Positions 34,392-42,951 of a stretch of 64,000 bases of DNA are shown here, piece by piece. Under the pieces are notes generated by a model. That model did not search any database and had not been told where the DNA came from. It saw nothing but the letters and a program-made list of their open reading frames with translations. The stretch comes from Bacteroidia bacterium (GTDB lineage Bacteria; Bacteroidota; Bacteroidia; Bacteroidales; CAJPTX01): contig PDTX01000004.1 of NCBI GenBank assembly GCA_002749065.1, forward strand, positions 62,001 to 126,000. The letters run 5' to 3'. How positions within the stretch are numbered: the first letter of the stretch is position 1; each line of letters opens with the position of its first letter. Both the position numbers and the translations under genes were made by a program.

Positions 34392-36893
34392 ATGCGTAGC
34401 GGGCTACGCTTGCTGGTGGTTCTGGTGTGCTCTGCGCCTCTTTTCGCCGTGCGGGCTTACGCGCAGGATGGGGGGGGCTATTCGTACGATGCGCCTGAGC
34501 GCCTGGTTATTCGGGACGTGACGGTGTCGGGGGTCAAGTTCCTGGATACGGACATTCTGATTGATATGTCGGGCCTGCGGCGGGGTGATAGCATCTCGCT
34601 GCCGGGCATGGACATAACGCACGCCGTGAAGAAGCTGCGGGCGCAGAACCTGTTCTCGGATGTGCGCGTGCTGGCCACCCGCGTGGGTACGGATGGGGTG
34701 GACCTGGAGATTCGCCTCACGGAGCAACCCCGCGTCTCCGAAATTCGCTACGAGGGGGCTCGTCGCTCCCGGCGTGAGGACCTGGAGGAGCAGATGCCCC
34801 TGCGGCTCGGCCAGCAGGCCACGGCCAGCACCATCGCGGAGGCGGTGGCCGTCATCCGCCGCTACTACCTGGATAAGGGCTACCTGAACGTGCAGGTGGA
34901 TGTGCGCAAGGAGGTGGACACGGTGGCGCGGAATGCCGTGCGCGTGGTGTTCGCCATCGACCGCGGGAAGCGTATCCGGGTGAAGCGGGTCCGCTTTGAG
35001 GGCAATGAGGCCTTCACGAACCGTCGCCTGCGCTGGAAGGGCTTCAAGGAGACCAACCAGGTGTGGCCCAACTTCTTCGTGAACAACAAGTTCATCGAGT
35101 CGAAGTACCGTGCGGACCTGGTCCACCTGATTAATTTCTACAACGAGCATGGCTACCGGGATGCCAAGGTGCTGGCCGATTCGGTGTACAAGATGAGCCC
35201 CAAGCGCGTGGGTGTCTGGGTGAAGGTCTACGAGGGGCCTCAGTACCACATCCGGGATATCCGCTGGGTGGGCAATACGGTCTTCCCGAGCGAGCGTCTG
35301 AGCCAGCTGCTGGGCCTGAAGAAGGGCGACATATACGACCAGTCGCTGCTGGAGCGACGCCTATTCACGGACGACAATTCGATTAGCACGCTGTACATGG
35401 ACGACGGCTACCTCTTCTTCAACCTTGAGCCGGTGGAGGTGGACGTATCCTCGGATAGCGTGACGCTCGAGATGCGCCTGCGCGAGGGCCCTCAGGCCAC
35501 GATTTCGTCCGTGGAGGTCACGGGCAACACCCGTACGAGCGAGAAGGTCATCCGCCGCGAGCTACGCACGAACCCGGGCGACCTGTTCAGCAAGACGAAC
35601 GCGATGCGTAGCCTCCGCGAGCTGGCCAACCTGGGCTACTTCAACCCCGAGGCCCTGTCGCGCAATGGCCTCCGGCCGGTCCCGAACCCGCAGGATGGCA
35701 CCGTGGCCCTCGTCTACAAGGTGGAGGAGGCGCGCAACGACCAGCTGGAGCTCTCGGCGGGCTGGGGCGGGGGCATGTTCGTCGGGTCTATCGGCGTGAA
35801 GTTCACGAACTTCAGCGCGCAGCGGATGTTCCAGCGCAGCGCGTGGAACCCCCTCCCCTCGGGCGATGGGCAGTCGCTGGCCATCAAGGGGACCTCCAAC
35901 GGAAGGCAGTACCGCTCGGTCAACTTCTCGTTCAGCGAACCCTGGCTCGGGGGGTACAAGCCACACCATTTCACCTTCTCCTTCTTCCACTCCGTGTACG
36001 ACTACTCCAAGTACATTTGGCGGCCCTCGGACGACTACTTCAAGGTGACCGGTGGCTCGGTGGGCCTGGGTATCCGCCTGAAATGGCCCGATGACTACTT
36101 CACGCTCTACAACGAGGTGGCCTACCAGAACTACCGGCTGAAGAACTGGAAGCAGGACTTCCTGTTCAAGGACGGCTCGGCCAACAACCTGAGCTACAAG
36201 ATCGTCTTTGGCCGCAACTCCGTGGACCAGCTTATCTACCCCCGCTCTGGCTCGAACTTCTACGTGGCCTGTCAGTTCACCCCGCCGTACTCCCTGCTCA
36301 ATGGCAAGGACTACTCCAGCCCATCGATGACGCCCCGGGAGCGCTACCGCTGGATCGAGTACCATAAGTGGACCGCCCGGGCGCAGTGGTACACCCGCCT
36401 GGCTGGCGACCTGGTGCTCTACTTCAACGCGCAGGTCGGTGTGCTGGGGCGCTACCAGAAGTCCGTGGGCTACTCGCCCTTCGAGGGTTTCGACGTGGGC
36501 GGCGACGGCTTCTCGAACGCGAACTTCATCTACGGCCGGGAGGCAGTGGGCATCCGTGGCTACGCGAACGGCGCGCTCACGCCTCGCCTACCCAGCGGGG
36601 TTCGCATGGCCAATGTGTTCGACAAGTTCACCACCGAGCTGCGCTATCCGATTGTGCTCAGCCCCCAGTCGAGCGTTTACGTCCTGGCCTTCATGGAGGG
36701 GGGCAATGCGTTCTACGAGCTGAACACCTTCAACCCCTTCGCGCTCTACCGCTCGGCCGGCGCGGGCTTCCGCGTCTTCCTGCCCTTCCTGGGCATGATA
36801 GGCTTCGACATGGGCTACGGCTTCGACCGGGTACCCTGGGATGCGGGGGCCTCCGGCTGGCAGCCGCATTTCGTCTTGGGTATGCAGATGTAG
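34392..36893 (+). CDS. bamA: Outer-membrane protein assembly factor BamA
   Basis: 833 residues: signal peptide (LLVVLVCSAPLFAVRAYA), five POTRA-like repeats to about residue 430 (for example VSEIRYEGARRSRREDLEE, RIRVKRVRFEGNEAFTNRRL, TISSVEVTGNTRTSEKVIRRE), then a barrel whose loop-6 motif is GIRGYANGALTP and whose last strand ends FVLGMQM with a terminal hydrophobic residue. It folds and inserts outer-membrane barrels, including LptD encoded in this window. ATG 34392 is preferred over 34380 because it starts the signal peptide. Two skp genes follow directly. Confidence 0.95.
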   Translation: MRSGLRLLVVLVCSAPLFAVRAYAQDGGGYSYDAPERLVIRDVTVSGVKFLDTDILIDMSGLRRGDSISLPGMDITHAVKKLRAQNLFSDVRVLATRVGTDGVDLEIRLTEQPRVSEIRYEGARRSRREDLEEQMPLRLGQQATASTIAEAVAVIRRYYLDKGYLNVQVDVRKEVDTVARNAVRVVFAIDRGKRIRVKRVRFEGNEAFTNRRLRWKGFKETNQVWPNFFVNNKFIESKYRADLVHLINFYNEHGYRDAKVLADSVYKMSPKRVGVWVKVYEGPQYHIRDIRWVGNTVFPSERLSQLLGLKKGDIYDQSLLERRLFTDDNSISTLYMDDGYLFFNLEPVEVDVSSDSVTLEMRLREGPQATISSVEVTGNTRTSEKVIRRELRTNPGDLFSKTNAMRSLRELANLGYFNPEALSRNGLRPVPNPQDGTVALVYKVEEARNDQLELSAGWGGGMFVGSIGVKFTNFSAQRMFQRSAWNPLPSGDGQSLAIKGTSNGRQYRSVNFSFSEPWLGGYKPHHFTFSFFHSVYDYSKYIWRPSDDYFKVTGGSVGLGIRLKWPDDYFTLYNEVAYQNYRLKNWKQDFLFKDGSANNLSYKIVFGRNSVDQLIYPRSGSNFYVACQFTPPYSLLNGKDYSSPSMTPRERYRWIEYHKWTARAQWYTRLAGDLVLYFNAQVGVLGRYQKSVGYSPFEGFDVGGDGFSNANFIYGREAVGIRGYANGALTPRLPSGVRMANVFDKFTTELRYPIVLSPQSSVYVLAFMEGGNAFYELNTFNPFALYRSAGAGFRVFLPFLGMIGFDMGYGFDRVPWDAGASGWQPHFVLGMQM

Positions 36894-36918
36894 TACTAAC
36901 TCAAAAAACTATAAGGCT

Positions 36919-37428
36919 ATGCGTCGTTCAATCGTTCTCTTGGTCTCGCTACTCCTCCTGGGCTGTGCCGCGCATGCGCAGAAGTACGCCTTTGTGGATA
37001 CGGAGTACGTTCTGGGCAAGCTCCCGTCCTACCGCTCGGCCCGCGACCGTATTCAGCAGCTCTCGAAGCAGTACCAGTCGGAGGTGGAGCAGGGCTACGC
37101 CGATGTGGAGCGCCTGGTGAAGGATTTCCAGTCGGAGCAGGTGCTCATGACGGCCGACATGCGCACCAAGCGCCAGAATGAGATCTTGGCGGCCGAGCAG
37201 AAGGTCAAGTCCCTGCAGGATAAGTACTTCGGTGCCGAGGGCCTGCTGGTGAAGAAGCAGACGGAGCTGATAAAGCCCATCCAGGACCAGGTCTTCAGCG
37301 CGATAAAGGAGCTGGCCCGCAAGGGGGGCTACGCCGCGATTTTCGACTCCGGGATGCGGAACGGCATCCTGTATTCCAGCCCTCGCTACGACAAGAGCGA
37401 CGAGGTGCTGCAGTCGATGGGCTACTAG
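36919..37428 (+). CDS. skp: Skp/OmpH family periplasmic chaperone, copy 1
   Basis: 169 residues: signal peptide (VLLVSLLLLGCAAHA) then FVDTEYVLGKLPSYRSARD and a long helical hairpin, the Skp tentacle pattern, ending in a small beta segment (GYAAIFDSGMRNGILYSSP). Skp trimers hold outer-membrane proteins in the periplasm. It begins 25 nt after bamA. The hydrophobic signal contains LLGC, so lipidation is conceivable, but the following AHA looks like a normal signal-peptidase I site. Confidence 0.92.
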   Translation: MRRSIVLLVSLLLLGCAAHAQKYAFVDTEYVLGKLPSYRSARDRIQQLSKQYQSEVEQGYADVERLVKDFQSEQVLMTADMRTKRQNEILAAEQKVKSLQDKYFGAEGLLVKKQTELIKPIQDQVFSAIKELARKGGYAAIFDSGMRNGILYSSPRYDKSDEVLQSMGY

Positions 37429-37481
37429 CGCCCGGGCGGGCTCTCGGTATGTATAATTCCAAATAAACTAGAGGAAGAAAG

Positions 37482-38009
37482 ATGGTGAAAAGAATGTTTT
37501 TGCCCCTGATGCTGGTGCTGCTGCTCGCTGGGGTGGTCCGTGCCCAGGCTGCGCCGAAGTTCGGGCATATTGATACCCAGGAGCTGCTGACCTCCATGCC
37601 GGAGTTCGACTCGGCCCAGGCGCGCATGAAGGCCTTCCAGAAGGACATCGTGGAGCAGATGGAGCAGCTGCAGGTGGAGATGAACAAGAAGTATCAGGAC
37701 TACGTGCAGAAGCGGGAGAAGCTCAGCCCGGCCCTTCGGGAGACCAAGGAGAAGGAGCTGCAGGATTTGCAGGCCCGTTTCCAGGAGTTCCAAGGGGCGG
37801 CCCAGCGCGACCTGCAGGATACCGAGGCGAAGCTGATGACCCCCATTCAGGAGAAGGCCAAGCAAGCCATGCAGAAGGTGGGGAAGGCCAACGGGTTTTT
37901 CTACATCTTCGACAGGAGTGGCGGGAGCTTGGTGTATGTCTCGCCCGAGAGCATTGACGTGCTCCCCATGGTGCAGAAGGAGCTGGGGATAAAGCCGAAG
38001 AAGAAGTAG
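37482..38009 (+). CDS. skp: Skp/OmpH family periplasmic chaperone, copy 2
   Basis: 175 residues with signal peptide (FLPLMLVLLLAGVVRAQA), FGHIDTQELLTSMPEFDSAQ, a charged helical central region and the terminal FFYIFDRSGGSLVYVSP strand. It is a diverged paralogue of the preceding gene rather than an exact copy; the same tandem arrangement is found next to bamA in P. gingivalis. It is followed 13 nt later by murI. Confidence 0.93.
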   Translation: MVKRMFLPLMLVLLLAGVVRAQAAPKFGHIDTQELLTSMPEFDSAQARMKAFQKDIVEQMEQLQVEMNKKYQDYVQKREKLSPALRETKEKELQDLQARFQEFQGAAQRDLQDTEAKLMTPIQEKAKQAMQKVGKANGFFYIFDRSGGSLVYVSPESIDVLPMVQKELGIKPKKK

Positions 38010-38022
38010 GGGAGCAGGCGCG

Positions 38023-38835
38023 GTGCCACCTATTGGAGTTCTGGATTCGGGTGTAGGGGGCATTACTGTTCTCACGCGGCTGGAGGAGCTGATGCCTCTC
38101 CAGCCCTTTGTGTACGTGGCGGATTCCGCTTGGTGTCCCTATGGAACCCGCCCCTACGCCGCGCTTCGTGAGCGGGTCGGCAGGATAGTTGACTACCTGC
38201 TAGCCGAGGGTTGCGCCATGGTGGTGCTCGCATGCAACACCGCCACTGCGGCGGCCGTTGCGCAGCTCCGCGCGCGCTACGTGCAGCCCTTCATCGGGAT
38301 GGAGCCCGCGGTCAAACCGGCGGCTCTCTGCTCTCGGAGCGGGCATATCGGCGTGCTGGCCACTGAGGGAACGCTGCGGGGGAGGCTGTTTCAGCGCTCC
38401 TTGACGCGCTATGGCTCGCATGCCACTGTGCATTTCCTTGAGGGTAAGGGCCTGGTAGAACGGGTGGAGGCGGGAGAATACGAAACTGCCGAGACCGTGG
38501 ACTACCTACGCCAGCTGCTGGCCCCCCTCCTGGCTCTCGATATCGACCATCTGGTGCTGGGCTGCACGCATTACCCCTTCCTGACCCGCGCGTTGGCGCA
38601 GGTGTTGCCCGCCGGGGTGGAGGTGGTCGACCCAGCGCCGGCGGTTGCTCGACAGGCGGCCCGGGTGTTCGGCGAGCACGCCCCTACAGAGAAACCCGAG
38701 ATGCGCCTCGAGCAACGTATTCGCCTTCTCTCAACCGCCCGTTCGTCCCGCCTGGGCGGCCACTATTCGTACTACTCCCGTCTTGTGGGGGGGGCGGGCG
38801 CTGGGGACTACTCCGAGGCTTTCTTACCTTTATAG
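38023..38835 (+). CDS. murI: Glutamate racemase, GTG start
   Basis: Makes D-glutamate for peptidoglycan. The start is GTG, 13 nt after skp copy 2: PPIGVLDSGVGGITVLTRLEE. The two catalytic cysteines are in VLACNTATAAAV and LVLGCTHYPFL. 270 residues, normal. A weak T-rich stretch after the stop (38882-38887) could end the bamA-skp-murI transcript. No other start would preserve the DSGVGG motif at the N-terminus. Confidence 0.95.
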   Translation: MPPIGVLDSGVGGITVLTRLEELMPLQPFVYVADSAWCPYGTRPYAALRERVGRIVDYLLAEGCAMVVLACNTATAAAVAQLRARYVQPFIGMEPAVKPAALCSRSGHIGVLATEGTLRGRLFQRSLTRYGSHATVHFLEGKGLVERVEAGEYETAETVDYLRQLLAPLLALDIDHLVLGCTHYPFLTRALAQVLPAGVEVVDPAPAVARQAARVFGEHAPTEKPEMRLEQRIRLLSTARSSRLGGHYSYYSRLVGGAGAGDYSEAFLPL

Positions 38836-38997
38836 CGTAGATGTCCTCTGCAAATTTCGGCTTTTCCGGTGATTTTGGCCGTTTTTTGATCCGCCTCGCA
38901 GTTTAGAACGATTTTGTGTATGCGGAATACTTGTCTGGTTGCTGAAATGTGCATAAATTGCGGCTTTAAAGGGGAGATGATAAGGACCTAAATCGGC

Positions 38998-39654
38998 ATG
39001 GACAAACAACAGATTCGTGAGACGATAGCTCGGCGCGTTGCCCGTGAGCTGCATGATGGTGATGTGGTCCATCTGGGCGAGGGGCTCCCCAAGATGGTAT
39101 CGTGCTACATCGATGCGGATGCCGGCGTGATGCTCCTCTCCGAGAGCGGGGTGGTGGGGGTCGACCCCGTCTCCGTGGGCGCTAGGTTGTCGGGCGGTTG
39201 CCGCGATGGCCAGGGTGCCGCCATACTCCTCTCCCCCAATGCGGCGACCTTCGATAGCGCGATGTCGCATGCGCTGATGCGGGGTGGCCATCTGGATGTT
39301 TGTGTTCTCGGCGCCTTTGAGGTGGACTCCAAGGGGAACATGGCCAACTGGATTGTGCCACGGACCCTGGTGCAGGGTATGGGCGCGGCGATGGACCCCC
39401 TGCACGGCTCGAAGCGCGTGATTGTCGCCATGCAGCACACCGCCGAGGGTAAGCACAAGATTGTTTCGAAGTGTAGCCTGCCCCTGACCGGGGTGGGACA
39501 TGTGAATCTCATCGTCACCGAGATGTGCGTGATGGAGGTCCGCCCGGAGGGCTTGGTGGTGACCGAGCTCAACCCGCGGTTCTCCAAGGAGCAGGTGGTG
39601 GCCGCAACGGGTGCACGCCTGTGGTGGTCCCCGGAGCTCATTCCGATGACATAA
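38998..39654 (+). CDS. CoA-transferase subunit B, without subunit A nearby
   Basis: 218 residues of the beta subunit of a class I (acetate/acetoacetate/butyrate-type) CoA-transferase: GDVVHLGEGLPKMVSCYI, the catalytic glutamate Glu49 in LLSESGVVGVDP (usually SENG; here Asn is Ser), SHALMRGGHLDVCVLGAFEVD and KHKIVSKCSLPLTG. The enzyme needs an A subunit, normally encoded immediately upstream, but the gene before this one is murI and no A-subunit gene is in the window. In P. gingivalis the two subunits are also separated. The next genes are butyryl-CoA dehydrogenase and EtfBA, pointing to a role in butyrate or acetoacetate formation. Confidence 0.88.
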   Translation: MDKQQIRETIARRVARELHDGDVVHLGEGLPKMVSCYIDADAGVMLLSESGVVGVDPVSVGARLSGGCRDGQGAAILLSPNAATFDSAMSHALMRGGHLDVCVLGAFEVDSKGNMANWIVPRTLVQGMGAAMDPLHGSKRVIVAMQHTAEGKHKIVSKCSLPLTGVGHVNLIVTEMCVMEVRPEGLVVTELNPRFSKEQVVAATGARLWWSPELIPMT

Positions 39655-39690
39655 AAACCAACCTATTCGTTAATCAAATAAAGTACGTAC

Positions 39691-40830
39691 ATGGATTTTT
39701 CATTGTCGAAGACTGAAGAGCTGTTTCTACAGATGATTCGGTCGTTTGCGCAGAATGAGGTTAAGCCCTTGGCTGCGGAGGTGGATGAAGAGGAGCGTTT
39801 CCCTGCTGAAACCGTAGAGAAAATGGCCAAGCTGGGCCTGATGGGTATTCCCTTCCCGAAGGAGTATGGCGGTGCCGGTGGCACGAACGCCCTCTACTCG
39901 ATGGCGGTGGAGGAGCTCGCCCGCGTGTGCGCCACCACGGCGGTCATCGTCTCGGCGCATACCTCCCTCTGCGTGAACCCCATCTACGAGTTTGGCACCG
40001 AGGAGCAGCGCAAGAAGTATCTGCCCAAGCTTTGCTCCGGCGAGTGGCTGGGGGCCTTCGGCCTCACCGAGCCCAATGCCGGTACCGACGCTGCGGGGCA
40101 GCAGACCACCGCGGTGCTCGAGGGCGATCACTACGTTCTCAACGGCTCGAAGATCTTCATCACCAACGCCGCGGCGGCCCACGTGTTCGTCGTGATGGCG
40201 ATGACCGATCGTAGCCAGGGCACGAGGGGCATTTCGGCCTTCATCGTTACCCGGGACATGAAGGGCTTCTCCGTTGGTAAGGAGGAGCTGAAGATGGGTA
40301 TACGCGGTAGCGCTACCTGCGAGCTGATATTCGAGGACTGCATCGTGCCCAAGGAGAACCTCCTCGGCCGCGAGGGCAAGGGCTTCAGCATCGCGATGAA
40401 GACGCTCGACGGTGGCCGTATCGGCATCGCGTCGCAGGCGCTGGGCATAGCCCAGGGGGCCATCGATGAGACGGTGGAGTACGTCAAGACCCGTAAGCAG
40501 TTCGGTCGCGCGCTGGCCAAGTTCCAGAACACCGCCTTCCAGCTGGCCGACATGGACACGCGCACCCAGGCGGCTCGCTACCTGGTACGCGCCGCGGCCT
40601 GGAAGAAGGACCAGAAGCTGCCGTACTCCCAGGATGCCTCCTACGCGAAGCTCTTCGCGGCCGAGACGGCCATGGAGGTGACCACCAAGGCTGTGCAGCT
40701 CTACGGTGGCTACGGCTACACGCGCGACTACCCGGTGGAGCGCATGATGCGCGATGCCAAGATTACCGAAATCTACGAGGGTACGAGCGAGGTGCAGCGC
40801 ATGGTCATCTCAGCGCACCTGCTGAAGTAG
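39691..40830 (+). CDS. bcd: Butyryl-CoA dehydrogenase (acyl-CoA dehydrogenase family)
   Basis: 379 residues. FAD enzyme reducing crotonyl-CoA to butyryl-CoA. Motifs: GAFGLTEPNAGTDAAGQQTTA, LNGSKIFITNAAAAHVFVV, RGSATCELIFEDCIVPKEN, QALGIAQGAIDETVEYVKTR, RKQFGRALAKFQ, LYGGYGYTRDYPVERMMRDAK and the catalytic base in EIYEGTSEVQRM (about Glu363). The short-chain type is inferred from neighbours etfB and etfA and from the 4-hydroxybutyrate genes at 50.8-56.3 kb, which would supply crotonyl-CoA. 36 nt after the CoA-transferase gene, likely same transcript. Confidence 0.93.
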   Translation: MDFSLSKTEELFLQMIRSFAQNEVKPLAAEVDEEERFPAETVEKMAKLGLMGIPFPKEYGGAGGTNALYSMAVEELARVCATTAVIVSAHTSLCVNPIYEFGTEEQRKKYLPKLCSGEWLGAFGLTEPNAGTDAAGQQTTAVLEGDHYVLNGSKIFITNAAAAHVFVVMAMTDRSQGTRGISAFIVTRDMKGFSVGKEELKMGIRGSATCELIFEDCIVPKENLLGREGKGFSIAMKTLDGGRIGIASQALGIAQGAIDETVEYVKTRKQFGRALAKFQNTAFQLADMDTRTQAARYLVRAAAWKKDQKLPYSQDASYAKLFAAETAMEVTTKAVQLYGGYGYTRDYPVERMMRDAKITEIYEGTSEVQRMVISAHLLK

Positions 40831-40873
40831 CCACAATAGGTAGTAATAGTTTTAGAAATATAGCAATTTGGCA

Positions 40874-41656
40874 ATGAATATAGTTGTTTGTATCAAGCAG
40901 GTGCCCGATACGACGGAGGTTCGTATCGATCCGGAGAAGGGGACTATCATCCGTGACGGTGTACCGAGCATTATGAACCCTGACGACAAGGGCGGTCTGG
41001 AGATGGCCCTTCGCCTGAAGGACAAGTACGGCGCGAAGGTGACGGCCATCACGATGGGCCCACCCCAGGCCGATGCGATTCTGCGCGAGGCGTTCGCGAT
41101 GGGCGTGGATGAGTGCTACCATCTGAGCGACCGTAAGTTCGCCGGGGCTGATACGCTGGCCACCTCGAACGCGCTGGCCGGTGCGCTGCGCGTGCTGCCC
41201 TGCGACCTGGTGGTGACCGGCCGTCAGGCCATCGACGGCGACACGGCCCAGGTGGGTCCCCAGATCGCTGAGCATCTGGGCCTTCCCCAGGTGAGCTACG
41301 CCGAGGAGATCGCCTTCGACGGCAAGGACAAGCTGACCATCCGCAAGGCGACCGAGGAGGGCTACCAGATGGTGGAGGTGCATACCCCCTGCGTGGTGAC
41401 GGCCATCTTCCCGGCCAAGGAGGCTCGCTACATGAACATGGCGGGCATTCTGGAGGCCTACGAGAAGGAGGTATCCGTGTGGAGCGCCGACAACATCAAG
41501 GTGGAGGAGGAGAAGCTCGGTATGAAGGGTAGCCCGACCAAGGTGTTCAAGTCCTTCTCCAAGGGCGCGAAGGCCGCCGGTGAGGTGCATGACCTGTCGC
41601 CCGAGGAGGCCGTGAACATGATAGTAGAGAAGCTAGAAGAGAAATTCATAATTTAG
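40874..41656 (+). CDS. etfB: Electron transfer flavoprotein beta subunit, bifurcating type
   Basis: 260 residues starting MNIVVCIKQVPDTTEVRID, the typical opening of EtfB from butyrate-forming anaerobes. It contains TAITMGPPQADAILREAFAMG, DTLATSNALAGALR and GRQAIDGDTAQVGPQIAEHLG, the segment associated with the bifurcating FAD site in clostridial-type EtfB. With EtfA it carries electrons from NADH to the dehydrogenase and, if bifurcating, to ferredoxin. An in-frame TTG two codons earlier is not needed. Confidence 0.94.
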   Translation: MNIVVCIKQVPDTTEVRIDPEKGTIIRDGVPSIMNPDDKGGLEMALRLKDKYGAKVTAITMGPPQADAILREAFAMGVDECYHLSDRKFAGADTLATSNALAGALRVLPCDLVVTGRQAIDGDTAQVGPQIAEHLGLPQVSYAEEIAFDGKDKLTIRKATEEGYQMVEVHTPCVVTAIFPAKEARYMNMAGILEAYEKEVSVWSADNIKVEEEKLGMKGSPTKVFKSFSKGAKAAGEVHDLSPEEAVNMIVEKLEEKFII

Positions 41657-41665
41657 TATAGGGCA

Positions 41666-42676
41666 ATGGATAAGTCGCAGTATAAGAATGTATTTGTTTT
41701 TGCGGAGCAGCGCCGTGGCACGGTTCAGAAGGTGGCCTACGAGCTGCTCGGCAAGGCCCGCGAGCTAGCCGATACTACTGGTGAGAAGGTGTGCGCCATG
41801 CTTCTCGGCAAGGATGTGAAAGGGCAGGCGCAGTCGCTCATAGCGCATGGCGCGGACCAGGTGATCCTGGTGGAGGATGCGCTCTTCGAGCCGTATACCA
41901 CTGAGCCGTACGCGCAGGCCATCACCCAGATCCTGGATGCGAAGAAGCCCTCCATCGTCCTGATCGGCGCGACGACCATCGGCCGTGACCTCGGTCCGCG
42001 CCTCTCCGCCCGCGTGGTGACCGGCCTGACGGCAGACTGCACGGGTCTGGCCCTTGGGGAGTCCGGCGACCTGCAGATGACTCGTCCGGCCTTCGGGGGT
42101 AACCTCATGGCCACCATCATCTGTACTGAGCACCGCCCCCAGATGGCGACTGTTCGCCCCGGCGTGATGCGCCGCATGGAGGCGGATGCGAGCCGCAAGG
42201 GTGAGGTGGAGAACTTCGCCGTGAAGTTCGACAGCTCGAAGTTCAAGGTGAAGGTAATCGAGGAGGTGCTCGAGACCCACGACAAGGTGGACATCACCGA
42301 GGCGAACATCCTCGTGTCCGGCGGGCGTGGCGTGGGCTCCAAGGAGGGCTTCAAGAAGCTCGAGGCCCTGGCAGAGGTTATCGGCGCGCAGGTTTCGTCC
42401 TCCCGCTCCATGGTGGATGCTGGCGTCATGCCGCACGACCGCCAGGTGGGCCAGACGGGTAAGACCGTGCGTCCGGGCGCCTACTTCGCCTGCGGTATCT
42501 CCGGGGCTATCCAGCACCTGGCGGGTATGGAGGAGTCGGAGTACATCATCGCCATCAACCGCGATAAGGAGGCCCCGATATTCAACGTGGCCGACCTGGG
42601 TATCGTGGGCGACCTGCACAAGATTCTGCCGTTGCTCACCGAGCGCCTGGCCAAGATGAAGAAGGAGAATGCCTAA
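41666..42676 (+). CDS. etfA: Electron transfer flavoprotein alpha subunit
   Basis: 336 residues. The C-terminal FAD-binding domain shows ILVSGGRGVGSKEGFKKLEALAEVIGAQVSSSRSMVDAG, PHDRQVGQTGKTVRPGAYFACGISGAIQHLAG and INRDKEAPIFNVADLGIVGDLHKILP (cited in parts: these are the standard EtfA blocks). The N-terminal domain resembles EtfB. It follows etfB by 9 nt and ends at a strong terminator, closing the CoA-transferase-bcd-etfB-etfA unit. Confidence 0.95.
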   Translation: MDKSQYKNVFVFAEQRRGTVQKVAYELLGKARELADTTGEKVCAMLLGKDVKGQAQSLIAHGADQVILVEDALFEPYTTEPYAQAITQILDAKKPSIVLIGATTIGRDLGPRLSARVVTGLTADCTGLALGESGDLQMTRPAFGGNLMATIICTEHRPQMATVRPGVMRRMEADASRKGEVENFAVKFDSSKFKVKVIEEVLETHDKVDITEANILVSGGRGVGSKEGFKKLEALAEVIGAQVSSSRSMVDAGVMPHDRQVGQTGKTVRPGAYFACGISGAIQHLAGMEESEYIIAINRDKEAPIFNVADLGIVGDLHKILPLLTERLAKMKKENA

Positions 42677-42733
42677 GTATTTTTCCTAGGTGGGTAGCGG
42701 CCAGCACGCTGGTCGTATAGCCATGTATCTCTT

Positions 42734-42770
42734 GGGGGTTGCTGCAGAAAATCCTGCGGCGACCCCCTTT
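42734..42770 (+). terminator. Terminator after etfA
   Basis: 14-bp stem GGGGGTTGCTGCAG / CTGCGGCGACCCCC (two G-U pairs) with a 6-nt loop AAAATC, followed by TTTGTATT. A strong intrinsic terminator 58 nt after the etfA stop. Confidence 0.85.
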
Positions 42771-42867
42771 GTATTGCTACGGTATAAGTTGCGGGTTCGC
42801 CCGGTTCTTTGCTTGTGTGGCTCCCGTTGTGTGCCCTCCGGCTGCCCAATACCTCTGGAAAAGATGC

Positions 42868-42875
42868 TACCTTTG
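42868..42875 (+). promoter_or_regulatory. Bacteroidetes -7 element TACCTTTG
   Basis: TACCTTTG 77 nt before the following lipoprotein gene; no clear -33 element. Confidence 0.6.
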
Positions 42876-42951
42876 GCCTCGAAAGGGAGGGGACAAGCAC
42901 TTGATATTCGGTGCATGTTGCGGGTAGGCTGATTGGGATGTAAATTGTGGT

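Noticed and set aside
36896..38009. Two Skp genes as an assembly duplication
   Set aside because: The proteins differ through most of their length, and a tandem skp pair after bamA is normal in related genomes.
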